From: Gammaproteobacteria bacterium
GTDB taxonomy: Bacteria > Pseudomonadota > Gammaproteobacteria > UWMA-0217
Assembly: GCA_026981985.1 (NCBI GenBank)
Contig: JALSHZ010000115.1
Coordinates: forward strand, 1-47,984
Length of the DNA: 47,984 nt
Reading direction: 5' to 3'
Shown here: positions 40,529 to 47,984 of the stretch, piece by piece
How the letters are laid out: each line of letters opens with the position of its first letter
How positions within the stretch are numbered: the stretch's first letter is position 1
Made by a program: the position numbers and the translations under genes
The notes under the pieces: model-generated
Databases searched by the model: none
What the model saw: only the letters and a program-made list of their open reading frames with translations
Told to the model about the DNA's origin: nothing

Positions 40529-41406
40529 CTGCGAAGACTCTGCAGTAACCATACTGGCGTCAGCAGAAAGAAACGGGCCCAAATTGCAGCGTAAACCCCA
40601 TACATCAGAATGCGCGGATATTGATCGGTGTAGAACTTCCGATAGTAGCGCGCCATACCCTTGTGCTTGTGCCATTCAACCCGCACCCGGCGATTATGGC
40701 TGCTGCCTCCTTTGGCATGGGTAATGGACACATGCGGCAAGAACATCACCTTCCAGCCTTTCAACCAGAACCGCTTGCACCAGTCCAGATCTTCACAATG
40801 TAGGAAGTAACCCTCATCCAGTGGTCCTACGTCTTCGAGCGCCTCGCGCCGCACAAGCATGCAAGCACCGGAGATGGCGTCGACCTCGACCGGGCCAGCA
40901 GGCAGCGGTTTACCCACCTTGTTGATGCCCTTTTCGCGGTTGCCTACCAGTGTTTTGAGTGCCGCGAGAGGTGTGGGTTCGTCGCGGCGGCACGCGCGCT
41001 GCTCGGAGCCGTCTTGGTTGAGAATCAGTGGGCCGGCCATTCCGGTTTGTGGATCGGATGACATGAATGTCAGCAGTTTTCTTACTGCATCGCCGGAAAT
41101 CAATGTGTCGGGGTTGATAAATAGTGCATACGATGCCGAAAGAAAATGTATTGCTCGATTGTTTCCAGCGGAAAAGCCAATGTTTGCAGCATTTCTTACA
41201 AGAACGACCCGTGCGTTTTGCTTAGCAATTGACTGGAGTTCCTCCAGGCTCCCATCGTTTGATCCATTATCGGCAACAATGATCTGGTTGATGTCGTCAA
41301 GGGCGATGGCCGAGTTGATGCAGTCGAGTATCTTGTGTCCACCGTTGAAGTTGACGATTACAATATCAAGGCACTGGTCGCTACGATTTTGATTTGTCGG
41401 TTTCAC
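40525..41406 (-). CDS. GT2 family glycosyltransferase (rhamnosyltransferase-like)
   Basis: The 293-residue product is a GT-A fold GT2 enzyme: DIVIVNFNGG (14-23), VADNGSNDGSL, NIGFSAGNNRAI, the Asp motif INPDT (97-101), DAISGACMLVRR and the acceptor-side FLHCEDLDWCKR (201-212). The pattern is that of the WbbL-type rhamnosyltransferases that add one sugar to a lipid carrier or chain. The rmlABD genes nearby make rhamnose a plausible donor, but this is inferred. It uses a GTG start at 41406 with GAGG ahead. Near the C-terminus there is a hydrophobic segment (about 270-289), possibly membrane-attached. Confidence 0.88.
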   Translation of the reverse strand: MKPTNQNRSDQCLDIVIVNFNGGHKILDCINSAIALDDINQIIVADNGSNDGSLEELQSIAKQNARVVLVRNAANIGFSAGNNRAIHFLSASYALFINPDTLISGDAVRKLLTFMSSDPQTGMAGPLILNQDGSEQRACRRDEPTPLAALKTLVGNREKGINKVGKPLPAGPVEVDAISGACMLVRREALEDVGPLDEGYFLHCEDLDWCKRFWLKGWKVMFLPHVSITHAKGGSSHNRRVRVEWHKHKGMARYYRKFYTDQYPRILMYGVYAAIWARFFLLTPVWLLQSLRR

Positions 41407-41432
41407 GTATGGACTGCCTCAGGGTGCCATGC

Positions 41433-42530
41433 CTAACGGTTTGGATTTTTAGACTGCTTTCGCCAGTGGTCAAGGCTTGGTTTTTCGACAAAGTGCCACG
41501 ACAGCATGGCCAGAAAGAGTGTTAATGGGAATGCAGATAAAAAAAGCGTAGTGGTGGGTATGTCTGGTCTGAGAAATACGAGAGACTGCTGAATCGGAAA
41601 TGCGTAGATATATAGCCCATAAGAGTAGTCCCCGAGTTGATTGAATCTTCGGATGAAGCCTGTGGGAATATAAGACAGATAAAGCAGCAAGTAGGGGAGT
41701 GCCAATGAATAAATGAAAAATGATATGTTTCCCGGAGAAGTTGATGAAATAATGACCAGTGCTAGCAGTATAGAAAATAGATGTTTGGATAAGGGGATAT
41801 TTTGACGGTAGATGTAGTATGCCCCTCCCATGAAAAACATGGCAGCAAATCTGATCATATGCGGGAGGTGAGGTCCGGTGATGAGATGGGTGCTGTGGTT
41901 AGCGAAATACACCACCGTAAACAAGACTGCGGTACTCGTGATTGAAACCTTCAGGAATTGGGGGTGAAGTCTTTTGAAAGTCAAAAGCGAAATTATCCCC
42001 AAGAATGTGAGTGCTGCGTACATCGCGACTTCCCATGGAAGTGTCCAGAGTGATCCATTGACTGAGTTTTTTACCGGTAAGTGCTCGAATGTCCCAGGAA
42101 GAGAAAACTGTATTGGCTCAACGACGAGGAGAGAGTTGTGGATAAAGAAGTTGTGGGTGGTGGGGGATTTTAGGTATTCCACCAGTGGTAGTGATGTGAA
42201 CAAGGGACCGATGATATACGCAGAGAAGGCAACAGCAACAATGAGGGCAGGGTAAATGCGAACGATTCTGGAAGTAATAAACGACTTTAGTTCTGATCGT
42301 TTGAGTAGGCTAGCACTAACTAGAAAGCCGCTGGTGACAAAGAATATATCCACTGCAAGGTGGCCAAAAGTAAATCCGGCGAGTACGCTAAGGGGTTCTG
42401 CTGGATTGCCCGTGAGTGGGTAGCTATGGCTTAGTATAACGAGTAATGCCGCAATAAATCGTATGAGGTTGAAGTTGTTGTCGCGCCCTCGCGTAAATGA
42501 GGATAGCCTTGGTATAGATCGGAGTAGCAT
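41433..42530 (-). CDS. Acyltransferase 3 family membrane protein
   Basis: The 365-residue product is an integral membrane acyltransferase of the OafA/Acyl_transf_3 type with about ten hydrophobic segments. The first carries NNFNLIRFIAALLVILSHSYP, broken here as IRFIAALLV and LSHSYP, with the likely catalytic His. Further marks are FFVTSGFLVSASLL, TSRIVRIYPAL and the end YGLYIYAFPIQQ. Such enzymes add acetyl or other acyl groups to O-antigen or capsule sugars. The C-terminus has no added SGNH esterase domain. It starts one base after the upstream stop (TGA-A-ATG). AT content is clearly above that of the ribosomal part. Confidence 0.9.
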   Translation of the reverse strand: MLLRSIPRLSSFTRGRDNNFNLIRFIAALLVILSHSYPLTGNPAEPLSVLAGFTFGHLAVDIFFVTSGFLVSASLLKRSELKSFITSRIVRIYPALIVAVAFSAYIIGPLFTSLPLVEYLKSPTTHNFFIHNSLLVVEPIQFSLPGTFEHLPVKNSVNGSLWTLPWEVAMYAALTFLGIISLLTFKRLHPQFLKVSITSTAVLFTVVYFANHSTHLITGPHLPHMIRFAAMFFMGGAYYIYRQNIPLSKHLFSILLALVIISSTSPGNISFFIYSLALPYLLLYLSYIPTGFIRRFNQLGDYSYGLYIYAFPIQQSLVFLRPDIPTTTLFLSAFPLTLFLAMLSWHFVEKPSLDHWRKQSKNPNR

Positions 42531-42531
42531 T

Positions 42532-45426
42532 TCAGGTCGTTGCAGGACTGTTGAGTTCGCCGTTTTCCATCCGCTCTTTCTGAGAAGAATGTTCGTTGTG
42601 GTGTTTGACTACAGCGTGCTTGTAGGCGTTATCGAGAGCGATCTGGCGTCGAACTCTGTCGCCAATGTCATGGGGTGTGTGGAATAGTGAGGTCGTCTTT
42701 TGAACCCATTTGAATAGACCTAGAGCTGCATATTTTTTCCATAGATCCCAGTCTTCTAAATGATCCATTGATTCGTCAAAGCCGCCGTGCTGTTCGAACA
42801 ACTTGCTCCGAAACAGAATGGACTGAATGGGAATGTAGTTGTGGTGTTTTAATATGTCGAGGCTGAACTCTTGATAGAAAAGACTCGGAGTGCTGTGTGA
42901 AACCTCGTGATAGAAGCCCGTGTTGCCGTCTTTCAGGGTGACCGTTTCAACATCCCAGGCAAGGGAGTAGGCGGCGTTGATGTTTGGTGTCGTGTGAATC
43001 GTGTTGTACAGGGTTTCGATATGATCTGGAAACAACAAGTCATCTTCGTCGAGCAGCAGTAGAAACTCGCCTTTTGCTTTTGACATGCCATGATTTCCGG
43101 CAGCTGAGCGCCCGACTTTGGCAAGAGGGTGGTATGCTAATTTAGCGTTGGGGCGATATTTTTCCGTGACTTCCTCTATAACCTCCTTTTTGGTCGTGCC
43201 ACCGTCTTCTACGATGATGTGCTCAATATTTGGGTACGTTTGATTCATCACTGATGCGATGCACTCTTTCAAGTGGCGTGCATCCGGGCCATGTGTTCTG
43301 GTAATCACGCTGACGAGGGGTAGAGCTCCTTCCAGTGGTTGCAGCTTGAAAAATGCGCCCCCTCTTCTCATTTCATAGTCGAAAGCTCTGAAAGGGAAAA
43401 AGGTATGGCCTCGTGGAGGCCGGCTTCTGAGGAAATATGGGGTATTTCTTGCGAGTGCTAGGATATTTTTGGCAACCATCTTTCGACTACCGGAAAAGCC
43501 TCCACCGCGCACCAGCAATGCGAACTGCAAGGGGAGGATCGCGGCGATATCCGACCAGTTTCCGTAACGCAGGCGCAGGTATGCGTTTGCAAGGGTGGAA
43601 CCGCTGAATTGAATGGGTTTTATTTCCGAAGCAGTCGAATAGGAGTAATGCCAGGCAACGGCGTTGGGAACGTAACGGAGCGAGTAGCCGTGAGCGCGTA
43701 GCCGGTAAGACAGTTCCACGTCTTCGCCATACATGAATATCCGTGGTTCGTAGCCGCCGACGTGTTCATAGGCTGTGCGCCGTATTAGAATGCATGCATG
43801 TGAAGACCAATTAACGTCAAGAGTAACAGGGTCGAGATATTTTGGGTGTTCATAAGGCTTTTGGCGTAGCTCCCACGAGGCTGTGTGAGTGCTGTCGGAC
43901 AAGGCGCGTGCTATCACTTTTTTCAGGGCATCTGGTTCAAGCGTGAGATCAACGTTCGTAATGAGTATGAACGGGTTTTTCCCGGCTGAGATCGCCGTAT
44001 GATGCCCCATTCCAAAGCCAAGATTTGCCTGCCGGATAATGTTGATGCTGGCAAATAGTTTGGCTTGGGATTTCTGGAACGCTTTAAGCAATTCAGGGGT
44101 GTTGTCGCTTGAGTTGTTGTCGACAAATGTGATATCCAGTTTGTTCGCTGGATAGTCAAGTGACAGTAGGCTTTCGAGAAATGCTGGTAACCACTTGGCG
44201 CTGTTGTGCGTGACAATGCTGATGTCGATGGCTGGTAGATCCGATTCTTCAGTAGTATTGGTGAGCCACTGGATATGCTCAGGACTCAATAACACACCCC
44301 CTCGTTGGCTGACGAAGGTGTTGATTGCCGGGCCATTTTGTCTTGAATACGGAAGGTGTCGAAGCACCTGCGTTAATCGTTGGATTCGTGCGTTGATCCA
44401 GAATAGCGGGGGGGCCAGGGGGGTTCCCTTGATGTTCGACTTCAGCCAGAAAGTTGACGCATGTCTGAGGTTGTTGATTCTCGTAAAAAATCTTATGGCT
44501 GGTGTAATGCTGGCTTGTAGGTCCTGGAGGTTCTGTTGAGTGTGGTTGAGTTCTTCTGATGTGCCGTTGAGCATACCGTTGAGCTGAGTAATTTCTTTGT
44601 CACGAGTTTCCAGCTGCTGTTTTAGCCAGCTGATGTCGTGATCTCTGGACTCGACTTGTTGTTTTAGCCAACTGATACCGTCTTCTCTGTCTCGTGTGTC
44701 AATCTGTGCTTTCTCCAGCTCTGCTTCGTACTGGATGGCGCTACCGAGGCGGGAAAACATGGTTTGGGTCACTATTACCTCTTGATCCTTTAGAGAAAAC
44801 AGCTCTATGGCTGCGTCTGGCAGGTCTTTGCCGATGCCGAGGGCGCCGAGGCCACTTGAGTGTGTGAATTCGAACGATGGATATGTGGTTCGAAGTTGCT
44901 GCCACAGTTTCCAAACCCCAAAGCCCCGTTCACGAACCTGAATGTCATGGAGCAGTACGATGCCGTGTTTGCTGAGCTTGGGGAGCCAGGTGTCAAAGTC
45001 ATGCTTGACGGCCTCGTAGGTGTGGAGGCCATCAATGTGCAAGATATCAATACTGGCATCATCGACTTGGGTCAGTGCATCGTCAAACGTTGAGCGGAGC
45101 AGCGTCGAAAAGTCTTGGTAGTTCTGATTGTTGTACTCAAGGACTGCACTGTAAATGGTATCGCCATAGAATCCCGCGTGCTCGTCTCCGCGCCAAGTAT
45201 CTATTGCAATACAGCGACTCGAGATGCCGCTTTCCTCTACAGCTTGGCAAAATGAAAAATATGAGTTTCCAGTGTGTGTTCCCAGCTCGACAATGCTAGA
45301 AGGCTTTAGCTTATTGACTAGCCAGAAAGCAAAGGGAATATGTCCGACCCAGGAGTAGGGGGGAACCAATCTTTTGGGCTGGCTGAGAATGATGTGAGGA
45401 GGGGTGGTGTGAAATATGGTATTCAT
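42532..45426 (-). CDS. Methyltransferase / coiled-coil / double GT2 glycosyltransferase fusion
   Basis: The 964-residue product has four parts. Residues about 30-220 are a class I SAM methyltransferase of the Methyltransf_24 kind (VELGTHTGNS at 46-55, HIDGLHTYEAV at 130-140, LLHD at 158-161). Residues about 230-305 are a charged helical, likely coiled-coil stretch with a 14-residue repeat (ISWLKQQ twice at 251 and 265). A first GT2 domain follows (about 400-640; SIVTHNSA, TNVDL as DxD, YGEDVELSYRLR), then a second (about 703-920; SVITRTHG, LDEDDLLFP as DxD, LEDWDLWKKY). It sits between wzt and the acyltransferase gene. Functions are inferred: chain assembly plus sugar methylation, perhaps chain ending. 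Substrates are unknown. Confidence 0.88.
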   Translation of the reverse strand: MNTIFHTTPPHIILSQPKRLVPPYSWVGHIPFAFWLVNKLKPSSIVELGTHTGNSYFSFCQAVEESGISSRCIAIDTWRGDEHAGFYGDTIYSAVLEYNNQNYQDFSTLLRSTFDDALTQVDDASIDILHIDGLHTYEAVKHDFDTWLPKLSKHGIVLLHDIQVRERGFGVWKLWQQLRTTYPSFEFTHSSGLGALGIGKDLPDAAIELFSLKDQEVIVTQTMFSRLGSAIQYEAELEKAQIDTRDREDGISWLKQQVESRDHDISWLKQQLETRDKEITQLNGMLNGTSEELNHTQQNLQDLQASITPAIRFFTRINNLRHASTFWLKSNIKGTPLAPPLFWINARIQRLTQVLRHLPYSRQNGPAINTFVSQRGGVLLSPEHIQWLTNTTEESDLPAIDISIVTHNSAKWLPAFLESLLSLDYPANKLDITFVDNNSSDNTPELLKAFQKSQAKLFASINIIRQANLGFGMGHHTAISAGKNPFILITNVDLTLEPDALKKVIARALSDSTHTASWELRQKPYEHPKYLDPVTLDVNWSSHACILIRRTAYEHVGGYEPRIFMYGEDVELSYRLRAHGYSLRYVPNAVAWHYSYSTASEIKPIQFSGSTLANAYLRLRYGNWSDIAAILPLQFALLVRGGGFSGSRKMVAKNILALARNTPYFLRSRPPRGHTFFPFRAFDYEMRRGGAFFKLQPLEGALPLVSVITRTHGPDARHLKECIASVMNQTYPNIEHIIVEDGGTTKKEVIEEVTEKYRPNAKLAYHPLAKVGRSAAGNHGMSKAKGEFLLLLDEDDLLFPDHIETLYNTIHTTPNINAAYSLAWDVETVTLKDGNTGFYHEVSHSTPSLFYQEFSLDILKHHNYIPIQSILFRSKLFEQHGGFDESMDHLEDWDLWKKYAALGLFKWVQKTTSLFHTPHDIGDRVRRQIALDNAYKHAVVKHHNEHSSQKERMENGELNSPATT
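44593..44676 (-). repeat. Two 42-bp repeats coding a 14-residue coiled-coil unit
   Basis: Residues 251-264 and 265-278 of the fusion protein repeat as ISWLKQQVESRDHD and ISWLKQQLETRDKE. The preceding TRDREDG and following ITQLNG look like worn copies. The DNA is still close between copies, which points to recent duplication or easy expansion. Fourteen residues equal two heptads, fitting an elongated coiled coil whose length could vary. Confidence 0.8.
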
Positions 45427-45450
45427 GACAATGTGACCCTGCTGCCGGCT

Positions 45451-46803
45451 TCAGAGGGTTGTAAGAGATATTGACTGCATTGGAATCCCTACCAATCCAG
45501 TGGAAAGGCTGGTGGCATGAGATTCGAAAACGATTGCATCGTGTATCCAATGGTGCTGTATGTGGTCTTCCTGTGTTCCTTCAGCAATTGCTACGGAGAC
45601 ACTATAGGGGCCTGAAGGCAATATTGGCATCGAAAATGTAAATTTTGTGAGCAAGGTATCTCCTTCTTTGCAGGCTATCGGGGTCTGTTGACAGGTAAGG
45701 TAGGTGTTGTCCCCAAAAAGAGTCTGACCCAGTTTGTCTTTGACTACGAATCCGACAATCGGGTTGTCTATTGGCTTGTTCAATGCAGAAACGATTTCTA
45801 TCGACACGGATTCTCCGCCAACAGCCCAGGTCAGGGAGGTGTCACTGGCGTCTGTGACTCGTACGTTGGTAATCGTCGCCAGCCCAGTTCCGAAGGACTT
45901 GGCCGGTTCATGAAACCGAAAGATTTCGAGATCGTTCCGCAGGTTGCTGTGTTGAATAAAAGCTGCACGTTGATCTGTCACCGCCTCAATGCACCTCCCG
46001 CTTTCAGGCGACTCTTCCTTCTTCTTGCTCTGGCATGATTGCTTTGTGCCGTCAATTTCCTGCGAGACTTCGTACACGCCTTCGAGATACTGCTCGGTCA
46101 CGTCTTTTGACTCTCCAGATGCTTTGATTCTTCCCTTATCGAGCCAGATGGCTTTAGTACAAAAATTGACAACGGAGCTGGTGTCGTGGCTGACGAACAG
46201 AATGGTGCCGTGTTTTTGGAATTGTCTTAGAAAGCGCATGCATTTCTGGGTAAAGAACACGTCGCCAACGGCAAGTGCTTCGTCAATGACGAGTATGTCG
46301 GCATCGACATGTGCAATGACGGCAAATGCTAATCGGACGAACATGCCGCTCGAATAGGTTTTCACTGGCTGCTCGATAAAGGTGCCTATATCCGCGAAGC
46401 CTACGATGCTATCGTATTTCTGACTGATTTCTTCACGGCTAAGCCCGAGTAGTGCAGCATACATGTAGATGTTGTCATGGCCCGAGAACTCGGGGTTGAA
46501 TCCGGCTCCCAACTCCAGTAGCGCGGCCACACGGCCATTGACCTTGATACTGCCAGATGTAGGTGTAAGTGTTTCGCAGATGATCTGCAATAGCGTGGAC
46601 TTCCCAGCGCCGTTTCTGCCGATGATTCCGACGGTTTCGCCTTCGAGAATGTTGAAGCTAATGTCTTGGAGCGCCCAGAATTCATCGAATAGCTGCCTCT
46701 TGCCCCGTACAAGTCCTTGGAGCAGGCGATGATGGGGTTTGTGATAGATCTCAAAGCATTTACTTATATTTTGTAACGATATGGCGGGAGACTCAGAGGA
46801 CAT
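45451..46803 (-). CDS. wzt: Polysaccharide ABC transporter ATP-binding protein with C-terminal carbohydrate-binding domain
   Basis: Wzt powers export of a finished glycan on its lipid carrier across the inner membrane. The 450-residue product has a nucleotide-binding domain (about 1-240) with Walker A GRNGAGKST (62-70), the signature YSSGM (150-154), Walker B ILVIDE (170-175) and the switch SHD (205-207). After a charged linker come about 150 residues with GDNTYL-type beta-strand sequence, the Wzt C-terminal fold that in O8/O9a systems reads the terminal chain modification. The ATG at 46803 overlaps the wzm end by 11 bases; an in-frame upstream extension would lie wholly in wzm and is not family-like. 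Confidence 0.93.
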   Translation of the reverse strand: MSSESPAISLQNISKCFEIYHKPHHRLLQGLVRGKRQLFDEFWALQDISFNILEGETVGIIGRNGAGKSTLLQIICETLTPTSGSIKVNGRVAALLELGAGFNPEFSGHDNIYMYAALLGLSREEISQKYDSIVGFADIGTFIEQPVKTYSSGMFVRLAFAVIAHVDADILVIDEALAVGDVFFTQKCMRFLRQFQKHGTILFVSHDTSSVVNFCTKAIWLDKGRIKASGESKDVTEQYLEGVYEVSQEIDGTKQSCQSKKKEESPESGRCIEAVTDQRAAFIQHSNLRNDLEIFRFHEPAKSFGTGLATITNVRVTDASDTSLTWAVGGESVSIEIVSALNKPIDNPIVGFVVKDKLGQTLFGDNTYLTCQQTPIACKEGDTLLTKFTFSMPILPSGPYSVSVAIAEGTQEDHIQHHWIHDAIVFESHATSLSTGLVGIPMQSISLTTL

Positions 46804-47581
46804 CGGCAAAACCTCTTCTCGTCTTCTGGAACCATGCGAAGCCCCCCCAAGCGACTGCAATGCTGACCAGAAGGGTCACCAGTAGGCTCGGCCAGTCCGG
46901 CATCTCCCCCCACATCATGACATTCCGCGCTTGCTCGATAATAAATGTCAGAGGGTTGAGGTATAGATAGATCTGGTATTTCTCGGGTATTGCGGAGATT
47001 GGGTAGAAAATTGGCGACATAAATAGCAGGAGAGTGCTGACAATGCCGGTTACTTGACTGATATCACGGAGGTAGACGCCTAGCGATGCCAGAAACCAAG
47101 AGAGCCCAAGGCAGTAGAAAATCAAGGGTAGCAATACGGCTGGCAGGAAAATGATGGTGGCATGAATGGAGTGGTTGACAGTAACAAAAAAGATCAACCA
47201 TACCAGTAGACTAACCAGTGTGTGGAACAGCGTCGATAGCAATGTAACCCAAGAAAGCGTTTCTAAAGGAAAAACGACCTTTTTGACGTAACTGGGGTTA
47301 TTTAGAATTTGATATGGTGCCCGAATAATGCACTCTGAGAGGAGGCCATGGATTATTAGACCTGCGAATAGTGCCAAGGCAAACTCGGTCTTGTTTTCAG
47401 ATCCTGTGCCCCATCGGGTCTTGAAAACGAAGCTGAAAACAAAGGTATATACCGCGAGCAGGATCAAAGGATTGATAAATGACCAGAGCAAGCCGAATAC
47501 CGATCCTTTGTAGCGTCCGGCAATTTCCCGACGTACCAGCTGGCCTATCAGTTCGGAATGCCGTGTGAAACTGCGGAGCAT
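46793..47581 (-). CDS. wzm: Polysaccharide ABC transporter permease
   Basis: Wzm is the ABC-2 type membrane partner of Wzt. The 262-residue product shows about six hydrophobic helices after an amphipathic N-terminal region (LVRREIAGRYKGSVFGLLW), a typical start for the family, and FMSPIFYPISAIPEK near the fifth helix, with LNPLTFIIEQARNV as the following signature. I take the ATG at 47581 because the length and N-terminus then fit Wzm proteins. An in-frame extension up to 47695 exists and has no family support, and the ribosome binding site at the chosen ATG is weak. It is the first gene of the six-gene minus-strand operon. Confidence 0.92.
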   Translation of the reverse strand: MLRSFTRHSELIGQLVRREIAGRYKGSVFGLLWSFINPLILLAVYTFVFSFVFKTRWGTGSENKTEFALALFAGLIIHGLLSECIIRAPYQILNNPSYVKKVVFPLETLSWVTLLSTLFHTLVSLLVWLIFFVTVNHSIHATIIFLPAVLLPLIFYCLGLSWFLASLGVYLRDISQVTGIVSTLLLFMSPIFYPISAIPEKYQIYLYLNPLTFIIEQARNVMMWGEMPDWPSLLVTLLVSIAVAWGGFAWFQKTRRGFADVL

Positions 47582-47984
47582 TTCGATGGCTGTGATGGGG
47601 AAGCGGGTGCTAGCGTTCAAGAATCCGATTCTCTTCGCAATGGGGGCAAGGACATCTGTGGGCAGGCCCCACTTCGGGTGATGGCAAAGTGCCATGGCCT
47701 CGCCTGTTGATCCATAAGCGCCCTAGGTTACCATTGGACACCGTGCTTTTCCATTGTGTTCTCGACGCGGGGTTGTCCCGGATCCGGATAAGTGATCGTC
47801 TGAAGGTGAGCAAAGATGGCTCCATTGAATGGATCATGTAACTTCTGAAGTATGTTGCAGGGAGCGAAGTCTACGGTAAGCAGATCTAAGGGATCAAATG
47901 ATCCGGTACAAGGATTTCAATGAGGGGCGTTAAGTATTCATGCGTCTGGATGGAAGGTACGATGTGGTTTTGTGCCGTCCCTAG
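47582..47984. other. Gene-free end region with likely wzm promoter
   Basis: About 400 bases hold no convincing gene. It should contain the promoter of the minus-strand operon, but I find no clear -35/-10 pair and no ops/JUMPstart element (GGCGGTAG) on that strand. An inverted repeat GGATCA-AA-TGATCC lies at 47891-47904. A short plus-strand frame opens with ATG at 47930 behind AAGGAT and is still open at the window end after 18 codons; it could be the start of a divergent gene, but the evidence is weak. Confidence 0.5.

Noticed and set aside
40529-40675. 49-residue N-terminal extension of the SDR gene
   Set aside because: It overlaps the glycosyltransferase gene; the ATGA overlap at 40525-40528 gives a natural coupled start just before the Rossmann motif.
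46804-46860. N-terminal extension of wzt
   Set aside because: It lies wholly within the wzm coding end and has no resemblance to Wzt N-termini.
47610-47837. 75-residue minus-strand frame upstream of wzm
   Set aside because: Low-information Arg/Pro-rich product, no family match and it overlaps the likely wzm leader.

Overview
The window is a chromosomal segment of a gammaproteobacterium. Its first 30 kb is the translation/transcription 'super-cluster' in one orientation: 3' end of tufB, tRNA-Trp, secE, nusG, rplKAJL, rpoBC, then the str genes (rpsL, rpsG, fusA, tufA), the S10 genes (rpsJ to rpsQ), the spc genes (rplN to rpmJ) and the alpha genes (rpsM, rpsK, rpsD, rpoA, rplQ). Protein lengths and motifs (RpoB 1358 aa, RpoC 1405 aa with E. 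coli-like zinc cysteines, C-minus S14) and the following uvrA - MFS - ssb order suggest a free-living gammaproteobacterium with a Pseudomonas-like layout. I cannot name the genus from the sequence alone.

Layout. 1-384: tufB tail, a strong terminator-like hairpin and tRNA-Trp. 430-12211: secE-nusG-rplKA, rplJL with an L10-type autoregulatory leader, an attenuator hairpin, then rpoB and rpoC. 12212-16871: str genes behind a near-consensus sigma70 promoter. 16872-30134: ribosomal protein genes with secY, rpmJ and rpoA, closed by a perfect bidirectional terminator. 30195-35112: uvrA on the minus strand, diverging from a YajR-type MFS transporter and followed by ssb on the plus strand. 35316-39646: plus-strand sugar-nucleotide genes rmlA, rmlD, rmlB and a UDP-glucose dehydrogenase. 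39665-47581: a six-gene minus-strand operon for surface polysaccharide: wzm, wzt, a methyltransferase/coiled-coil/double glycosyltransferase fusion, an acyltransferase, a GT2 glycosyltransferase and an atypical SDR protein. The last 400 bases hold no convincing gene.

How the genes work together. The first 30 kb makes the translation apparatus, RNA polymerase, and the core SecY and SecE translocon parts, with several leaders and attenuators. The last 12 kb is an ABC-transporter-dependent O-antigen (or similar glycan) locus. Sugar-nucleotide genes supply dTDP-sugar and UDP-glucuronate precursors, glycosyltransferases build the chain on a lipid carrier, and Wzm/Wzt exports it. Wzt carries a C-terminal extension of the kind that binds finished O-chains. 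The most unusual gene is at 42532-45426. It joins an N-terminal methyltransferase, a heptad-like repeat segment and two GT2 domains in one chain, a layout that recalls a fused WbdD-like terminator and WbdA-like polymerase. The polysaccharide operon is visibly more AT-rich than the housekeeping part, suggesting transfer.
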